64,000 bases of DNA, from positions 62,001 to 126,000 of the forward strand of contig CAMYOJ010000019.1 of NCBI GenBank assembly GCA_947259985.1. The letters run 5' to 3'. The translations under genes were made by a program, and so were the position numbers. Positions within the stretch are counted from its first letter, which is position 1; every line of letters begins with the position of its first letter. Below, piece by piece: positions 56,375 through 64,000 of this stretch. Source of the stretch: an uncultured Woeseiaceae bacterium (GTDB lineage: Bacteria > Pseudomonadota > Gammaproteobacteria > Steroidobacterales > Woeseiaceae). The notes beneath the pieces were generated by a model. The model saw nothing but the letters and a program-made list of their open reading frames with translations. It was not told where the DNA came from and did not search any database.

Positions 56375-58066
56375 GTGTACCCGGAACTTCGAATACGTAT
56401 CCTGCGGTTTCTTTGTGTTGGCTTGTGTGCGCTGTCGATTGTGGCGTGCTCGGAGTCGCAAACTGAAACCGCGTCGCTCGTCGTCACGGATGCTCGCGTC
56501 TGGACAGGGGATTCAGCGCGACCCTGGGCCGAGGCGGTCGCAGTCCAGGGAGAGAACATTATTGCCGTAGGCGCTACGGCCGAAATCGATCGCCTGATCG
56601 GCCCTGGCACGCAGCTCATCGACGCCGACGGCGGAATGCTCGTCCCCGGGTTCATAGATGCTCACGTGCACTTCCTCGACGGCGGAAGCACACTCGCGTC
56701 TGTGCAGTTGCGCGATGCGCAATCGCCCGGGGAGTTCACGCGTCGGATCGCGGAGTTTGCGGGCGGGCTTGAGCCGGGCGAGTGGATTACCGGTGGCGTC
56801 TGGGACCACACTAACTGGGGCGGTGAACTACCGCACCGCGACTGGATCGACTCTGTTACTCCCGACATACCCGTATGGGTCACGAGGCTGGACGGTCACA
56901 TGGGCGTGGCTAATTCGTTGGCACTGGAGCTGGCCGGCGTGGATGCTGATACGCCCGATATCGAGGGCGGCGAAATCGTCCGTGACGACGATGGCAGTCC
57001 GACCGGCGTTCTGAAGGACAACGCCATGCGCTTCGTGTTCGATGCGATTCCCGAGCCAACGGATCGCCAGCTCGACGCAAATCTCGAGGCCGCAATGCAA
57101 TATGTCGCGAGCAATGGCGTAACCAGCGTCCACGACATGTTTGATGGCACGTTCGATAGCTGGCGCGGTCTCGATACCTATCGTCGGGCCAGGGCAAGCG
57201 ATTCATTGATAACTCGGATCTATGCGCTTACTCCGCTAAAAGAATGGCAAAAGCTCGTCGAGGACATGGCAGTCCACGGATCGGGTGATGAATGGCTGCG
57301 CACCGGTGGCGTGAAAGGCTTTATGGATGGTTCCCTGGGCTCGCACACGGCTGCTTTTCTCGAGCCCTATGCGGACACTCCGGATGACAGTGGATTCCTG
57401 CTCGATCCGGTCGATGATTTGCGTGGCTGGATAAAAGGCGCCGATGCCGCCGGCCTGCAACTCAATGTACATGCGATCGGCGACATGGCGATCCGCAGCT
57501 TGCTCGATATCTTTGATGAAGCGGCGACGGAAAATGGGTCGAAGGATCGGCGTTTTCGAATGGAACATGCGCAGCATATTCATCCGGCTGACTTGCCGCG
57601 ATTTGCCCGGCAGAACGTCATTGCGAGCATGCAGCCTTACCACGCCATCGACGATGGTCGCTGGGCCGAGGCGCTTATCGGTAAGGAACGAGCGCAAACC
57701 ACTTATGCGTTCAACTCGTTGCTCGACAGCGGCGCGCGCGTTGCCTTTGGCAGTGACTGGTACGTGGCACCGGCGTCACCGCTGGAGGGAATCTACGCCG
57801 CAGTTACGCGCCGCACGCTGGATGGCGAAAACCCCGAAGGGTGGGTGCCGTCTCAGAAGATAAGCGTCGAGGAAGCGTTGCGGGCATATACTTATGAGGC
57901 CGCGTTTGCTTCTTTCGATGAGGATCGAAAAGGGACGATCAGGCCCGGAATGCTGGCGGACATGGTGCTGATCGATCGCGACCTGACTGTTATCGCCCCG
58001 GAAGCGATTCGTGACGCAAGGGTCTTGAAGACGATTGTCGGCGGACGGACCGTATACAGTCGCTAA
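56375..58066 (+). CDS. Exported amidohydrolase, YtcJ-like (amidohydrolase 3)
   Basis: A 563-residue lipoprotein (FLCVGLCALSIVACSES) with an intact metal site HVH at 97 and 99 in VPGFIDAHVHFLDGG, TGGVWDHTNWGG, GGVKGFMDGSLGSHTA, NVHAIGDMAIRSLLDIF, FRMEHAQHI and VAFGSDWYVAPASPLEGIYAAVTRR. The family hydrolyses amides or cyclic amides; substrates are mostly unknown. Start is GTG at 56375, seven bases after a strong AAAGGAG and 13 bases after ppx; the open frame upstream to 56297 overlaps ppx and is ignored. Confidence 0.92.
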   Translation: MYPELRIRILRFLCVGLCALSIVACSESQTETASLVVTDARVWTGDSARPWAEAVAVQGENIIAVGATAEIDRLIGPGTQLIDADGGMLVPGFIDAHVHFLDGGSTLASVQLRDAQSPGEFTRRIAEFAGGLEPGEWITGGVWDHTNWGGELPHRDWIDSVTPDIPVWVTRLDGHMGVANSLALELAGVDADTPDIEGGEIVRDDDGSPTGVLKDNAMRFVFDAIPEPTDRQLDANLEAAMQYVASNGVTSVHDMFDGTFDSWRGLDTYRRARASDSLITRIYALTPLKEWQKLVEDMAVHGSGDEWLRTGGVKGFMDGSLGSHTAAFLEPYADTPDDSGFLLDPVDDLRGWIKGADAAGLQLNVHAIGDMAIRSLLDIFDEAATENGSKDRRFRMEHAQHIHPADLPRFARQNVIASMQPYHAIDDGRWAEALIGKERAQTTYAFNSLLDSGARVAFGSDWYVAPASPLEGIYAAVTRRTLDGENPEGWVPSQKISVEEALRAYTYEAAFASFDEDRKGTIRPGMLADMVLIDRDLTVIAPEAIRDARVLKTIVGGRTVYSR

Positions 58067-58202
58067 AGTCCAAGATCACAAGACGCGGAGTATTGTGACG
58101 CACATCGTCGGCCGGGCGGCCGCAATCATATCGGGTGCGGAACAATCTGAAGTGCGGATGGGTCGTGAACGGCGACTGTCTGCAAACGCATGGACTTACC
58201 GG

Positions 58203-58712
58203 TCAACGATCGTTCAACAGGACACGCAGATCCTTGTATGACGTCTCGGGCGAACGTCCTGCAGTGTCAATTGTGATCCTCGGGACGCTCCATGAATGAT
58301 ACTCCCGGGCGAGCACCTCATCCCAGGTTGAAAGCTCCAGATTGGGTATCGAGTTCGTTCTGCCTTCAACCCGACAACGATGCTCTTCGCTATCGCCGCA
58401 GACCACCTCGATATTCACGAACTCCGCACCCTCAGTTTGTGCAACGCTTTCCCACTCTCTCCGTGTAAGTTCGACTGGATTGCAGGAGTCAGCCACGACA
58501 TCCAGGCCAACTCGAAGGTTATCAGCGGCAATCCGGTAGGCGAGTCGGTATCCCTCGCCCTCAACCTGAAAATCACACAGGTCTCTCAAGGCCTGTTCGA
58601 TGGTATCGATTCTCAAGTGGACGGCTTTCAGGTCCTTAGCCAGACGCTGCGCGAGAGTAGTCTTTCCGGAAGCAGGCAAACCCGAGAATATGAAAAGTCT
58701 TGGTGCAAGCAT
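58203..58712 (-). CDS. P-loop small-molecule kinase (AAA_33/zeta-like ATP-binding protein)
   Basis: A 169-residue protein with Walker A GLPASGKTTLAQRLA near the N-terminus, LRIDTIEQAL (substrate-side Asp), VVADSCNPVELTRREW and a later arginine-containing HRCRVEGR lid. Such small kinases phosphorylate metabolites, antibiotics or nucleoside-like compounds; no substrate can be chosen. It is monocistronic and divergent from the S46 peptidase gene. The 136 bases between its stop and the upstream amidohydrolase show no clear feature. Confidence 0.8.
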   Translation of the reverse strand: MLAPRLFIFSGLPASGKTTLAQRLAKDLKAVHLRIDTIEQALRDLCDFQVEGEGYRLAYRIAADNLRVGLDVVADSCNPVELTRREWESVAQTEGAEFVNIEVVCGDSEEHRCRVEGRTNSIPNLELSTWDEVLAREYHSWSVPRITIDTAGRSPETSYKDLRVLLNDR

Positions 58713-58839
58713 CGCTGAAGAAGTTTTGGTTTCGGTAGCTTATCGCACTACTTTACACAAATCGGAGCATGCGAGTGTCTGCTCCCAGCTCACTGGCGGC
58801 CGCCTCGTGTATCATATGCCCGCCTTCATTCTGGTGAAC

Positions 58840-60909
58840 ATGATAATGACAAGACTAACAGCTGCGCTGGCAATGCTTTCCCTGCCGTTTCTTGGATATG
58901 CCGATGAGGGCATGTGGACGATCGATAACTTCCCTGCGGATACGGTCTCCGACAAATATGACGTCAGAATTGGCGACGATTGGCTGCGAAAAGCACAGCT
59001 CGCGACCACGCGTCTTGAAAACGGTTGTACCGGCTCATTCGCATCTGAAGACGGGCTTGTGTTGACCAACAATCATTGCACCTGGGGTTGCATCCGCAAC
59101 CTGAGCACAGCCGAACGCAACCTGTCCGACGAGGGCTTCATGGCTCGCGCCCGGGGCGAGGAATTGCAGTGCCCTGGACAGCAAATCTCGGTACTCGTTG
59201 ATTTCGAGGAGGTCACCGACAAGATTGCATCCGCTACAACGGGAATGGACGAGGCCGCGGCGAATGACGAGCGCAAGGCGGAGCTCACTCGCCTGGAGTC
59301 GGCCTGCGAGGCGGCATCCAAGGGCACGCGCAGCTGTGAAGCCGTCACGCTTTACAATGGTGGTCAGTACTTCATCTACGAGTACAAGCGCTACGACGAT
59401 GTAAGGCTCGTATTTGCGCCCGAACTCGATATTGCCGCGTTCGGCGGCGATCCGGACAATTTCAATTTCCCGCGCTGGTGCCTCGATATGTCGTTCCTTC
59501 GAGTCTACGAAGACGGCAAGCCGGCGCACACGCCCAATCACCTGCGATGGCGCGCAGGAGGACCCGATGCGGGCGATCCGGTTTTCATCACAGGGCACCC
59601 GGGCTCGACTGACCGCCTGCTCACGGTCGCGCAACTCAAGTTCCAGCGTGACGTCATGCTGCCGCTCTGGCTGTTGCGGTACTCGGAGTTACGCGGACGC
59701 ATGATGGCGTGGCAGGACACGAGCGAAGAGGCTGCACGTACCGTGCAGCAGCGAATCCTTGGTTATGAAAACGGCATCAAGGTTCGCCGTAACCAGCTCA
59801 AGGCCCTGCAGAACGACCGCATGATCGAGAACAAGGCGCGTGAGGAAAAATCACTGCGCGATGCCGTCGCCGCGGATCCATCGTTACAGGCCGAGTTTGG
59901 CGAGGCGTGGGAGCTAATTGACCGGTCGCTCGCAACGCATCGTAACTTCTACGAAGAGCACCTGTTCATCGAGAATGCTGCCGGCCTGGCCGGGGAGCTT
60001 TACGCTTATGCGAAGACGATCGTACGTGGCACGGCGGAGCGCGAAAAGCCGAACAGCGAACGCATTCGCACCTACACGGATACAGCATTGCCACAGCTCG
60101 AACAGCGCCTGTTTGCGGCGCGCCCGATCAACAAGGAATTCGAGGAGCTGCAACTAACGTTCTCGCTTGAGAAAATGCGCGAATGGCTCGGGCCGGACAG
60201 CCAGTGGGTGCATCGGATCCTCGGGAAGGAGGCGCCGGACGCGCTCGCCGCGAGCCTCGTTTCCGGCACGAAGCTCGACGACCCGGCGTTTCGCAAGGAG
60301 CTTTGGGAGGGCGGTGTCGATGCCGTCAACGAGAGCGACGATCCGTTGATCCGGCTTGCGGCAGCTGTCGATCCCGGCGCGCGTGCATTGCGCAAGCGCT
60401 ACGAGGATGAGGTGGAAGCGCCGCGAATTCGCGGAGAGGAGATGATCGCGGACGCGCGCTTCCGTATCTACGGCACCGACACCTATCCCGATGCCACATT
60501 CACGCTGCGCGTGACCTACGGGGCGGTAGAAGGTTGGCAGGAGCGCGGCGAAGAGGTCAAACCGTTCACCCGCACGTCGCGCTTGTTCGAGCGTGCGACG
60601 GGGCAGCGGCCGTTCATGTTGCCGGACTCATGGTCCGCGGCACGTGAGGAACTCGATTCCGAGACGCCATTCAACTTCGTAGCGACTACAGACATTACTG
60701 GCGGCAATTCCGGAAGCCCGATGATCGCAGCCGATGGTGCGCTCGTCGGTCTCGCCTTCGACGGCAATATTCACTCGATTGCTGGCGACTACTGGTTCGA
60801 CACGAGCACAAATCGTACCGTCGGCGTCAATACCGCGATCATGCTGGAGGCGCTGAAGACGGTCTACGGTGCGGACCACCTCGTCGAGGAATTGTCGCTC
60901 GTCGATTAG
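58840..60909 (+). CDS. S46 family dipeptidyl-peptidase (DPP7/DPP11-like)
   Basis: An exported serine exopeptidase of about 689 residues that releases dipeptides from peptide N-termini. Signal peptide ALAMLSLPFLGYA; triad His79 (LTNNHCTWGC), Asp204 (FGGDPDNFNFPRW) and Ser624 (ITGGNSGSPMI), spaced as in DPP7/DPP11, plus an alpha-helical insert rich in Arg and Glu. Whether it prefers hydrophobic or acidic P1 residues is not decidable by eye. The ATG at 58840 is my choice; 58846 and 58816 are possible, and the open frame to 58600 overlaps the divergent kinase gene. Confidence 0.93.
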   Translation: MIMTRLTAALAMLSLPFLGYADEGMWTIDNFPADTVSDKYDVRIGDDWLRKAQLATTRLENGCTGSFASEDGLVLTNNHCTWGCIRNLSTAERNLSDEGFMARARGEELQCPGQQISVLVDFEEVTDKIASATTGMDEAAANDERKAELTRLESACEAASKGTRSCEAVTLYNGGQYFIYEYKRYDDVRLVFAPELDIAAFGGDPDNFNFPRWCLDMSFLRVYEDGKPAHTPNHLRWRAGGPDAGDPVFITGHPGSTDRLLTVAQLKFQRDVMLPLWLLRYSELRGRMMAWQDTSEEAARTVQQRILGYENGIKVRRNQLKALQNDRMIENKAREEKSLRDAVAADPSLQAEFGEAWELIDRSLATHRNFYEEHLFIENAAGLAGELYAYAKTIVRGTAEREKPNSERIRTYTDTALPQLEQRLFAARPINKEFEELQLTFSLEKMREWLGPDSQWVHRILGKEAPDALAASLVSGTKLDDPAFRKELWEGGVDAVNESDDPLIRLAAAVDPGARALRKRYEDEVEAPRIRGEEMIADARFRIYGTDTYPDATFTLRVTYGAVEGWQERGEEVKPFTRTSRLFERATGQRPFMLPDSWSAAREELDSETPFNFVATTDITGGNSGSPMIAADGALVGLAFDGNIHSIAGDYWFDTSTNRTVGVNTAIMLEALKTVYGADHLVEELSLVD

Positions 60910-60927
60910 CGTGGGCCCGGGTTTCGG

Positions 60928-62982
60928 CTAAACCGGCGTCGTTAAGTCCTCGAGAAACGTTTCCTGCGCTGAAATACGCTCATGCTTGCCCGGCGCCAGG
61001 CGTTCGTAACTGCCGTCCCCGTTGAGTACCCAGGCCTGGCAGTTGTCGGCGAGGTAAAGTTCGAGGTGGCGACGCAGTTTGTCTTTCATCGCTTTCTGCC
61101 GTATCTCGAAGCATGATTCGTTGCGCCGGAACATGTTGCGTTCCATCCAGTCCGCGCTCGAGCAATAGAATTCCTCTTCCCCGTCGTTCAGGAAGTAATA
61201 AACCCGGGAGTGCTCCAGGAAACGACCGACAATGGATCGTACATGGATATTCTCGGACAGCCCTTTGACGCCAGGACGAAGGGAACAGATTCCTCGAACG
61301 ATAAGGTCGATCTTCACACCGGCCTGCGACGCTTCATAGAGCGCATCGATCAGCTGTTGTTCGTTGAGCGAGTTGATCTTCGCGATGATGCGCGCATTCT
61401 TGCCTGCCTTGGCATTCTCGATTTCCCGTCGAATCTTGTCCATGAGCGCGTCGAACAGGCTGAACGGCGACGCGAGCATGCGCGTCATGCCCTCCGCCTG
61501 GGTCAGGCTGGTCAGCTGCAGGAACAGCTTGTGCACGTCTTCGCCGAGGGGCTTGCCACTCGAGAGATAACCGTAGTCCGTGTACACATTTGTCGTTGCG
61601 TGATGGTAATTGCCGGTACCGAGATGCACGTAGCGAACCAGCGAGCCCGACTCGCGCCTGACAACCAGCAGCATCTTGGCGTGCGTCTTGAAACCGACGA
61701 GACCGTACACGACGTGCGCGCCTGCTTCCTGCAGCCGGTTGGCCATTGCGATGTTGGCTGCCTCGTCAAATCGGGCCATCAGCTCGATGACAACAGTCAC
61801 TTCCTTACCGGATCTTGCGGCTGTCACCAGGTGGTCAATGATCGGCGAGTCGGCGCCGGTGCGATACAGGGTTTGCTTGATTGCCAGTACGTCCGGATCT
61901 TTCGCCGCCGTCGCGATGAAGTCGATGACAGGCACGAACGACTGGTACGGGTGATGTAACAACACGTTTTTTTGCGACAAGACCGTGAAGATATCCTCGT
62001 CGCCCAGCAGTTCTTCGGGCAGACCCTGTGCGAACGGCTGGTACTGCAGGTCGGGGTGGCCCTCGATGCTGCATATCGTCGACAGGCGGTTCAGGTTGAC
62101 GGGCCCCTCGACGAGGTACATATCGAATTCCTGCAGATTGAAATGATCGAGCAGGAACTCCTGCAGGTCCTCGGGACACTGGTGGCCGATCTCCAGGCGC
62201 ACGGCGGCGCCATAGCGACTGGCCTCGAGCTGGCCTTCGAGCGCCCGAACCAGGTCGCTGACTTCCTCGTCGTCAATGTAGAGATCACTATTGCGTGTGA
62301 CGCGAAACTGGTAGCAACCGTCGACTTCCAGGCCCGGGAACAGTCGATCGACATGCACGCGGATAATCGACGACAGGAAGACGAAATGATCTTCGCCGGA
62401 TTTGCTCAGGTATTCCGGTAGCTTGATGATGCGTGGCAAGGAGCGAGGTGCCTGCACCATGCCCCGATGGCGCTGCCGGCCAAATGCGTCTCGCCCGTGC
62501 AGGCGAACGATGAAGTTGAGACTCTTGTTGAGTATGCGAGGAAACGGCCGTGACGGATCAAAGGTCAATGGCGTCAGCACAGGGACCACTTGTTCGTCAA
62601 AATATTCGCCGAGCCATTCGCGCTGCTCCTTGTTCCACTCCTGGCTCTGCACGAAGCGCACGCCTGCCTTCGTGAGCTCCGGGAACATGACTTTGTTGAG
62701 CAGCTCGTACTGCTGGCGTACGAGCTCCGCAACTTCCACATGCAAGGTGTCAAAGACATCCTTCGCCAGCAACTTCTCCGGCCCCTGCGCACGCGCGCCA
62801 AGTTCAATGCGTTGCTTTAGCCCGGCGACGCGAATCTCGAAAAACTCGTCGAGATTGGTGCAGGTGATGCACAAGAACCTGAGGCGCTCGAGCAGCGGCA
62901 CGTCGGGATCGAGCGCCTGTGCGAGCACCCGTTTGTGGAACTCGAGCAGGCTGAGTTCGCGATTAATGTAGAGGTTTTCCAT
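60928..62982 (-). CDS. ppk1: Polyphosphate kinase Ppk1
   Basis: A 684-residue enzyme that polymerises ATP gamma-phosphate into polyphosphate. N-terminal INRELSLLEFHKRVLAQA, DEFFEIRVAGLKQRIE, catalytic-domain VLLHHPYQSFVPVIDFI, VTVVIELMARFDEAANI, the active-site VHLGTGNYHHATTNVYTDYG, and GRFLEHSRVYYFLNDGEEE are conserved. It starts one base after the anmK stop (TGACATG). Convergent with the S46 peptidase gene, 18 bases apart. Confidence 0.96.
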   Translation of the reverse strand: MENLYINRELSLLEFHKRVLAQALDPDVPLLERLRFLCITCTNLDEFFEIRVAGLKQRIELGARAQGPEKLLAKDVFDTLHVEVAELVRQQYELLNKVMFPELTKAGVRFVQSQEWNKEQREWLGEYFDEQVVPVLTPLTFDPSRPFPRILNKSLNFIVRLHGRDAFGRQRHRGMVQAPRSLPRIIKLPEYLSKSGEDHFVFLSSIIRVHVDRLFPGLEVDGCYQFRVTRNSDLYIDDEEVSDLVRALEGQLEASRYGAAVRLEIGHQCPEDLQEFLLDHFNLQEFDMYLVEGPVNLNRLSTICSIEGHPDLQYQPFAQGLPEELLGDEDIFTVLSQKNVLLHHPYQSFVPVIDFIATAAKDPDVLAIKQTLYRTGADSPIIDHLVTAARSGKEVTVVIELMARFDEAANIAMANRLQEAGAHVVYGLVGFKTHAKMLLVVRRESGSLVRYVHLGTGNYHHATTNVYTDYGYLSSGKPLGEDVHKLFLQLTSLTQAEGMTRMLASPFSLFDALMDKIRREIENAKAGKNARIIAKINSLNEQQLIDALYEASQAGVKIDLIVRGICSLRPGVKGLSENIHVRSIVGRFLEHSRVYYFLNDGEEEFYCSSADWMERNMFRRNESCFEIRQKAMKDKLRRHLELYLADNCQAWVLNGDGSYERLAPGKHERISAQETFLEDLTTPV

Positions 62983-62983
62983 G

Positions 62984-64000
62984 TCAGGGAGAGTGTATCG
63001 CGCCCAGCATTACTTTGCGGCTTGCACCGGTCACACTTGGCAGATTGCCGGGCTGGTTGTTCATCCTGCGCATCGCGAGCCAGGCGAAGGCTGCCGCTTC
63101 CACCCAGTCGGGATCGAGTCCTGCCACGGCCGTCGTCTCGACTACTGTTTCGGGCAGGTTTCGGGCAAGTCGGCGCAGCAGCTCCCCGTTGTGCGCGCCA
63201 CCGCCACAGACGAACAATTCTCGCGTCTCCGGCGCATAGCGCTTGATGTCGTCGGCGATGGTCTGCGCCGTGAGCTCGCAAAGCGTGGCTTGCACGTCCC
63301 GTGGCTCGTAGTCCTGCGCATCGCGTAACGTGAGCCACTCCAGGTTGAATTCCTCGAGCCCCGTGCTTTTCGGTGGCTGCCGATCGAAGTAGCCGTATGA
63401 CAGCAGCGTCTCGAGCAGTTCTTCGATGACGGTCCCCGTGGCGGCCCACGCGCCACCGCGGTCAAAAGCTTCCTGTCGATGCATCGCGGTCCAGCGGTCC
63501 AGCAGCGTGTTGCCGGGTCCCGTATCAAATCCCGTCACAGGGGCATCGCCGGCGCCGAGTATCGTGACGTTCGCGATACCACCGATATTGAGTATTACGC
63601 GAGACTTGTCCGCGCTGGCGAACAGCCATTGGTGGAAGGGTGGCACGAGCGGCGCGCCCTGGCCGCCCGCCGCTATGTCTGCACGCCGGAAATCCGCCAC
63701 CGTCGTAACACCTGTGTCCTGGGCAATGATCGACGGGTCCCCAATCTGTATCGAAAAAGGTCGCGCGGCATCGGGCTGGTGCCTGACCGTCTGGCCGTGG
63801 CTGCCAATCGCTTCGATTGCGTCAGCAGAAACACCGGCTTCGTCCATAACGCCCAGCGCCGCATCTCGAAAGCACTCGCCGACCCAGCGATCGAGCGGGC
63901 CGATTTCGTCGACACTGCAGTCGGCGGGGTTGTTGACGGCGTGCAGAAGTTCGTTTCGCAGCTGCGCGGGGTAGGGGTGGCTCAGAGTCGCATGCAGCTC
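62984..64000 (-). CDS. anmK: Anhydro-N-acetylmuramic acid kinase AnmK (partial, cut by window end)
   Basis: The frame is open to base 64000, giving at least 338 codons of an enzyme normally about 370 residues, so the N-terminus with the ATP-binding start is outside the window. It phosphorylates and opens 1,6-anhydro-MurNAc in wall recycling. Seen: GSHGQTVRHQP, PFSIQIGDPSIIAQDTGVTTVADFRRADIAAGGQGAPLVP (family hallmark), NIGGIANVTILG, GFDTGPGNTLLD, and FVCGGGAHNGELL. It belongs functionally with AmpD and the lytic enzymes in this window. Confidence 0.95.
   Translation of the reverse strand, partial: ELHATLSHPYPAQLRNELLHAVNNPADCSVDEIGPLDRWVGECFRDAALGVMDEAGVSADAIEAIGSHGQTVRHQPDAARPFSIQIGDPSIIAQDTGVTTVADFRRADIAAGGQGAPLVPPFHQWLFASADKSRVILNIGGIANVTILGAGDAPVTGFDTGPGNTLLDRWTAMHRQEAFDRGGAWAATGTVIEELLETLLSYGYFDRQPPKSTGLEEFNLEWLTLRDAQDYEPRDVQATLCELTAQTIADDIKRYAPETRELFVCGGGAHNGELLRRLARNLPETVVETTAVAGLDPDWVEAAAFAWLAMRRMNNQPGNLPSVTGASRKVMLGAIHSP

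Overview
The window is a gene-dense, high-GC chromosomal segment of a free-living gammaproteobacterium. Evidence: twitching-motility ATPases, a Pil-Chp chemosensory locus, gshB-algH-ruvX-pyrB, yggS-proC-yggT, rsmE, ampDE, tyrA, rppH, erpA, ppx/ppk1 and anmK. From memory of the Pseudomonas aeruginosa gene order, the stretch from about 10.7 to 33 kb follows the PA0388-PA0419 neighbourhood, with losses and substitutions. The exact taxon cannot be fixed by eye; a Woeseia/Chromatiales-like lineage is plausible. No tRNA, rRNA, insertion sequence, prophage or CRISPR array was seen.

Layout. 0-10 kb: an MltD-like lytic transglycosylase, a small membrane protein, an L,D-transpeptidase and ppnN, then small genes behind a possible CRP-type promoter, then htpG-msrB-FKBP lipoprotein, an HHH/coiled-coil membrane protein with an overlooked small coupled gene, and an alpha/beta hydrolase. 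10-23 kb: an HU-like protein, a DUF4426 lipoprotein, yggT (with a yggU remnant), proC and yggS leftward; pilT, pilU and a third retraction-ATPase gene rightward; an orphan solute-binding protein; then leftward gshB, tonB-like, algH, ruvX, pyrB and a PyrK-like flavoprotein. 23-32.4 kb: pilG-pilH-pilI-pilJ-chpA-chpC, with no adaptation enzymes. 32.3-34.6 kb: rsmE, ampD, ampE.

34.6-40 kb is a vitamin B12 salvage block. It holds a BtuF-like binding protein with an apparent internal deletion, the PduO-type adenosyltransferase, btuB behind a clear cobalamin riboswitch and sigma70 promoter, and a BtuD-like ATPase; a BtuC-like permease lies separately at 51.6 kb. 40-48 kb: a predicted zincin, an amidase, a lipoprotein methyltransferase, a beta-propeller/degenerate amidohydrolase fusion, a gamma-glutamyltransferase and glutathione-dependent formaldehyde dehydrogenase. 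48-64 kb: tyrA, a diguanylate cyclase, an iron-type binding protein, rppH, a DUF6776-like protein, a bactofilin, erpA, ppx, a secreted amidohydrolase, a small P-loop kinase, an S46 peptidase, ppk1 and a partial anmK.

The most interesting element is non-coding. Between 42.9 and 43.1 kb on the minus strand, a textbook sigma54 -24/-12 promoter faces a strong intrinsic terminator about 190 bases away with no gene between. The predicted transcript carries A-rich AAYAAYAA motifs like those by which the Pseudomonas CrcZ/CrcY RNAs sequester Hfq/Crc. This looks like an undescribed sigma54-dependent regulatory RNA.
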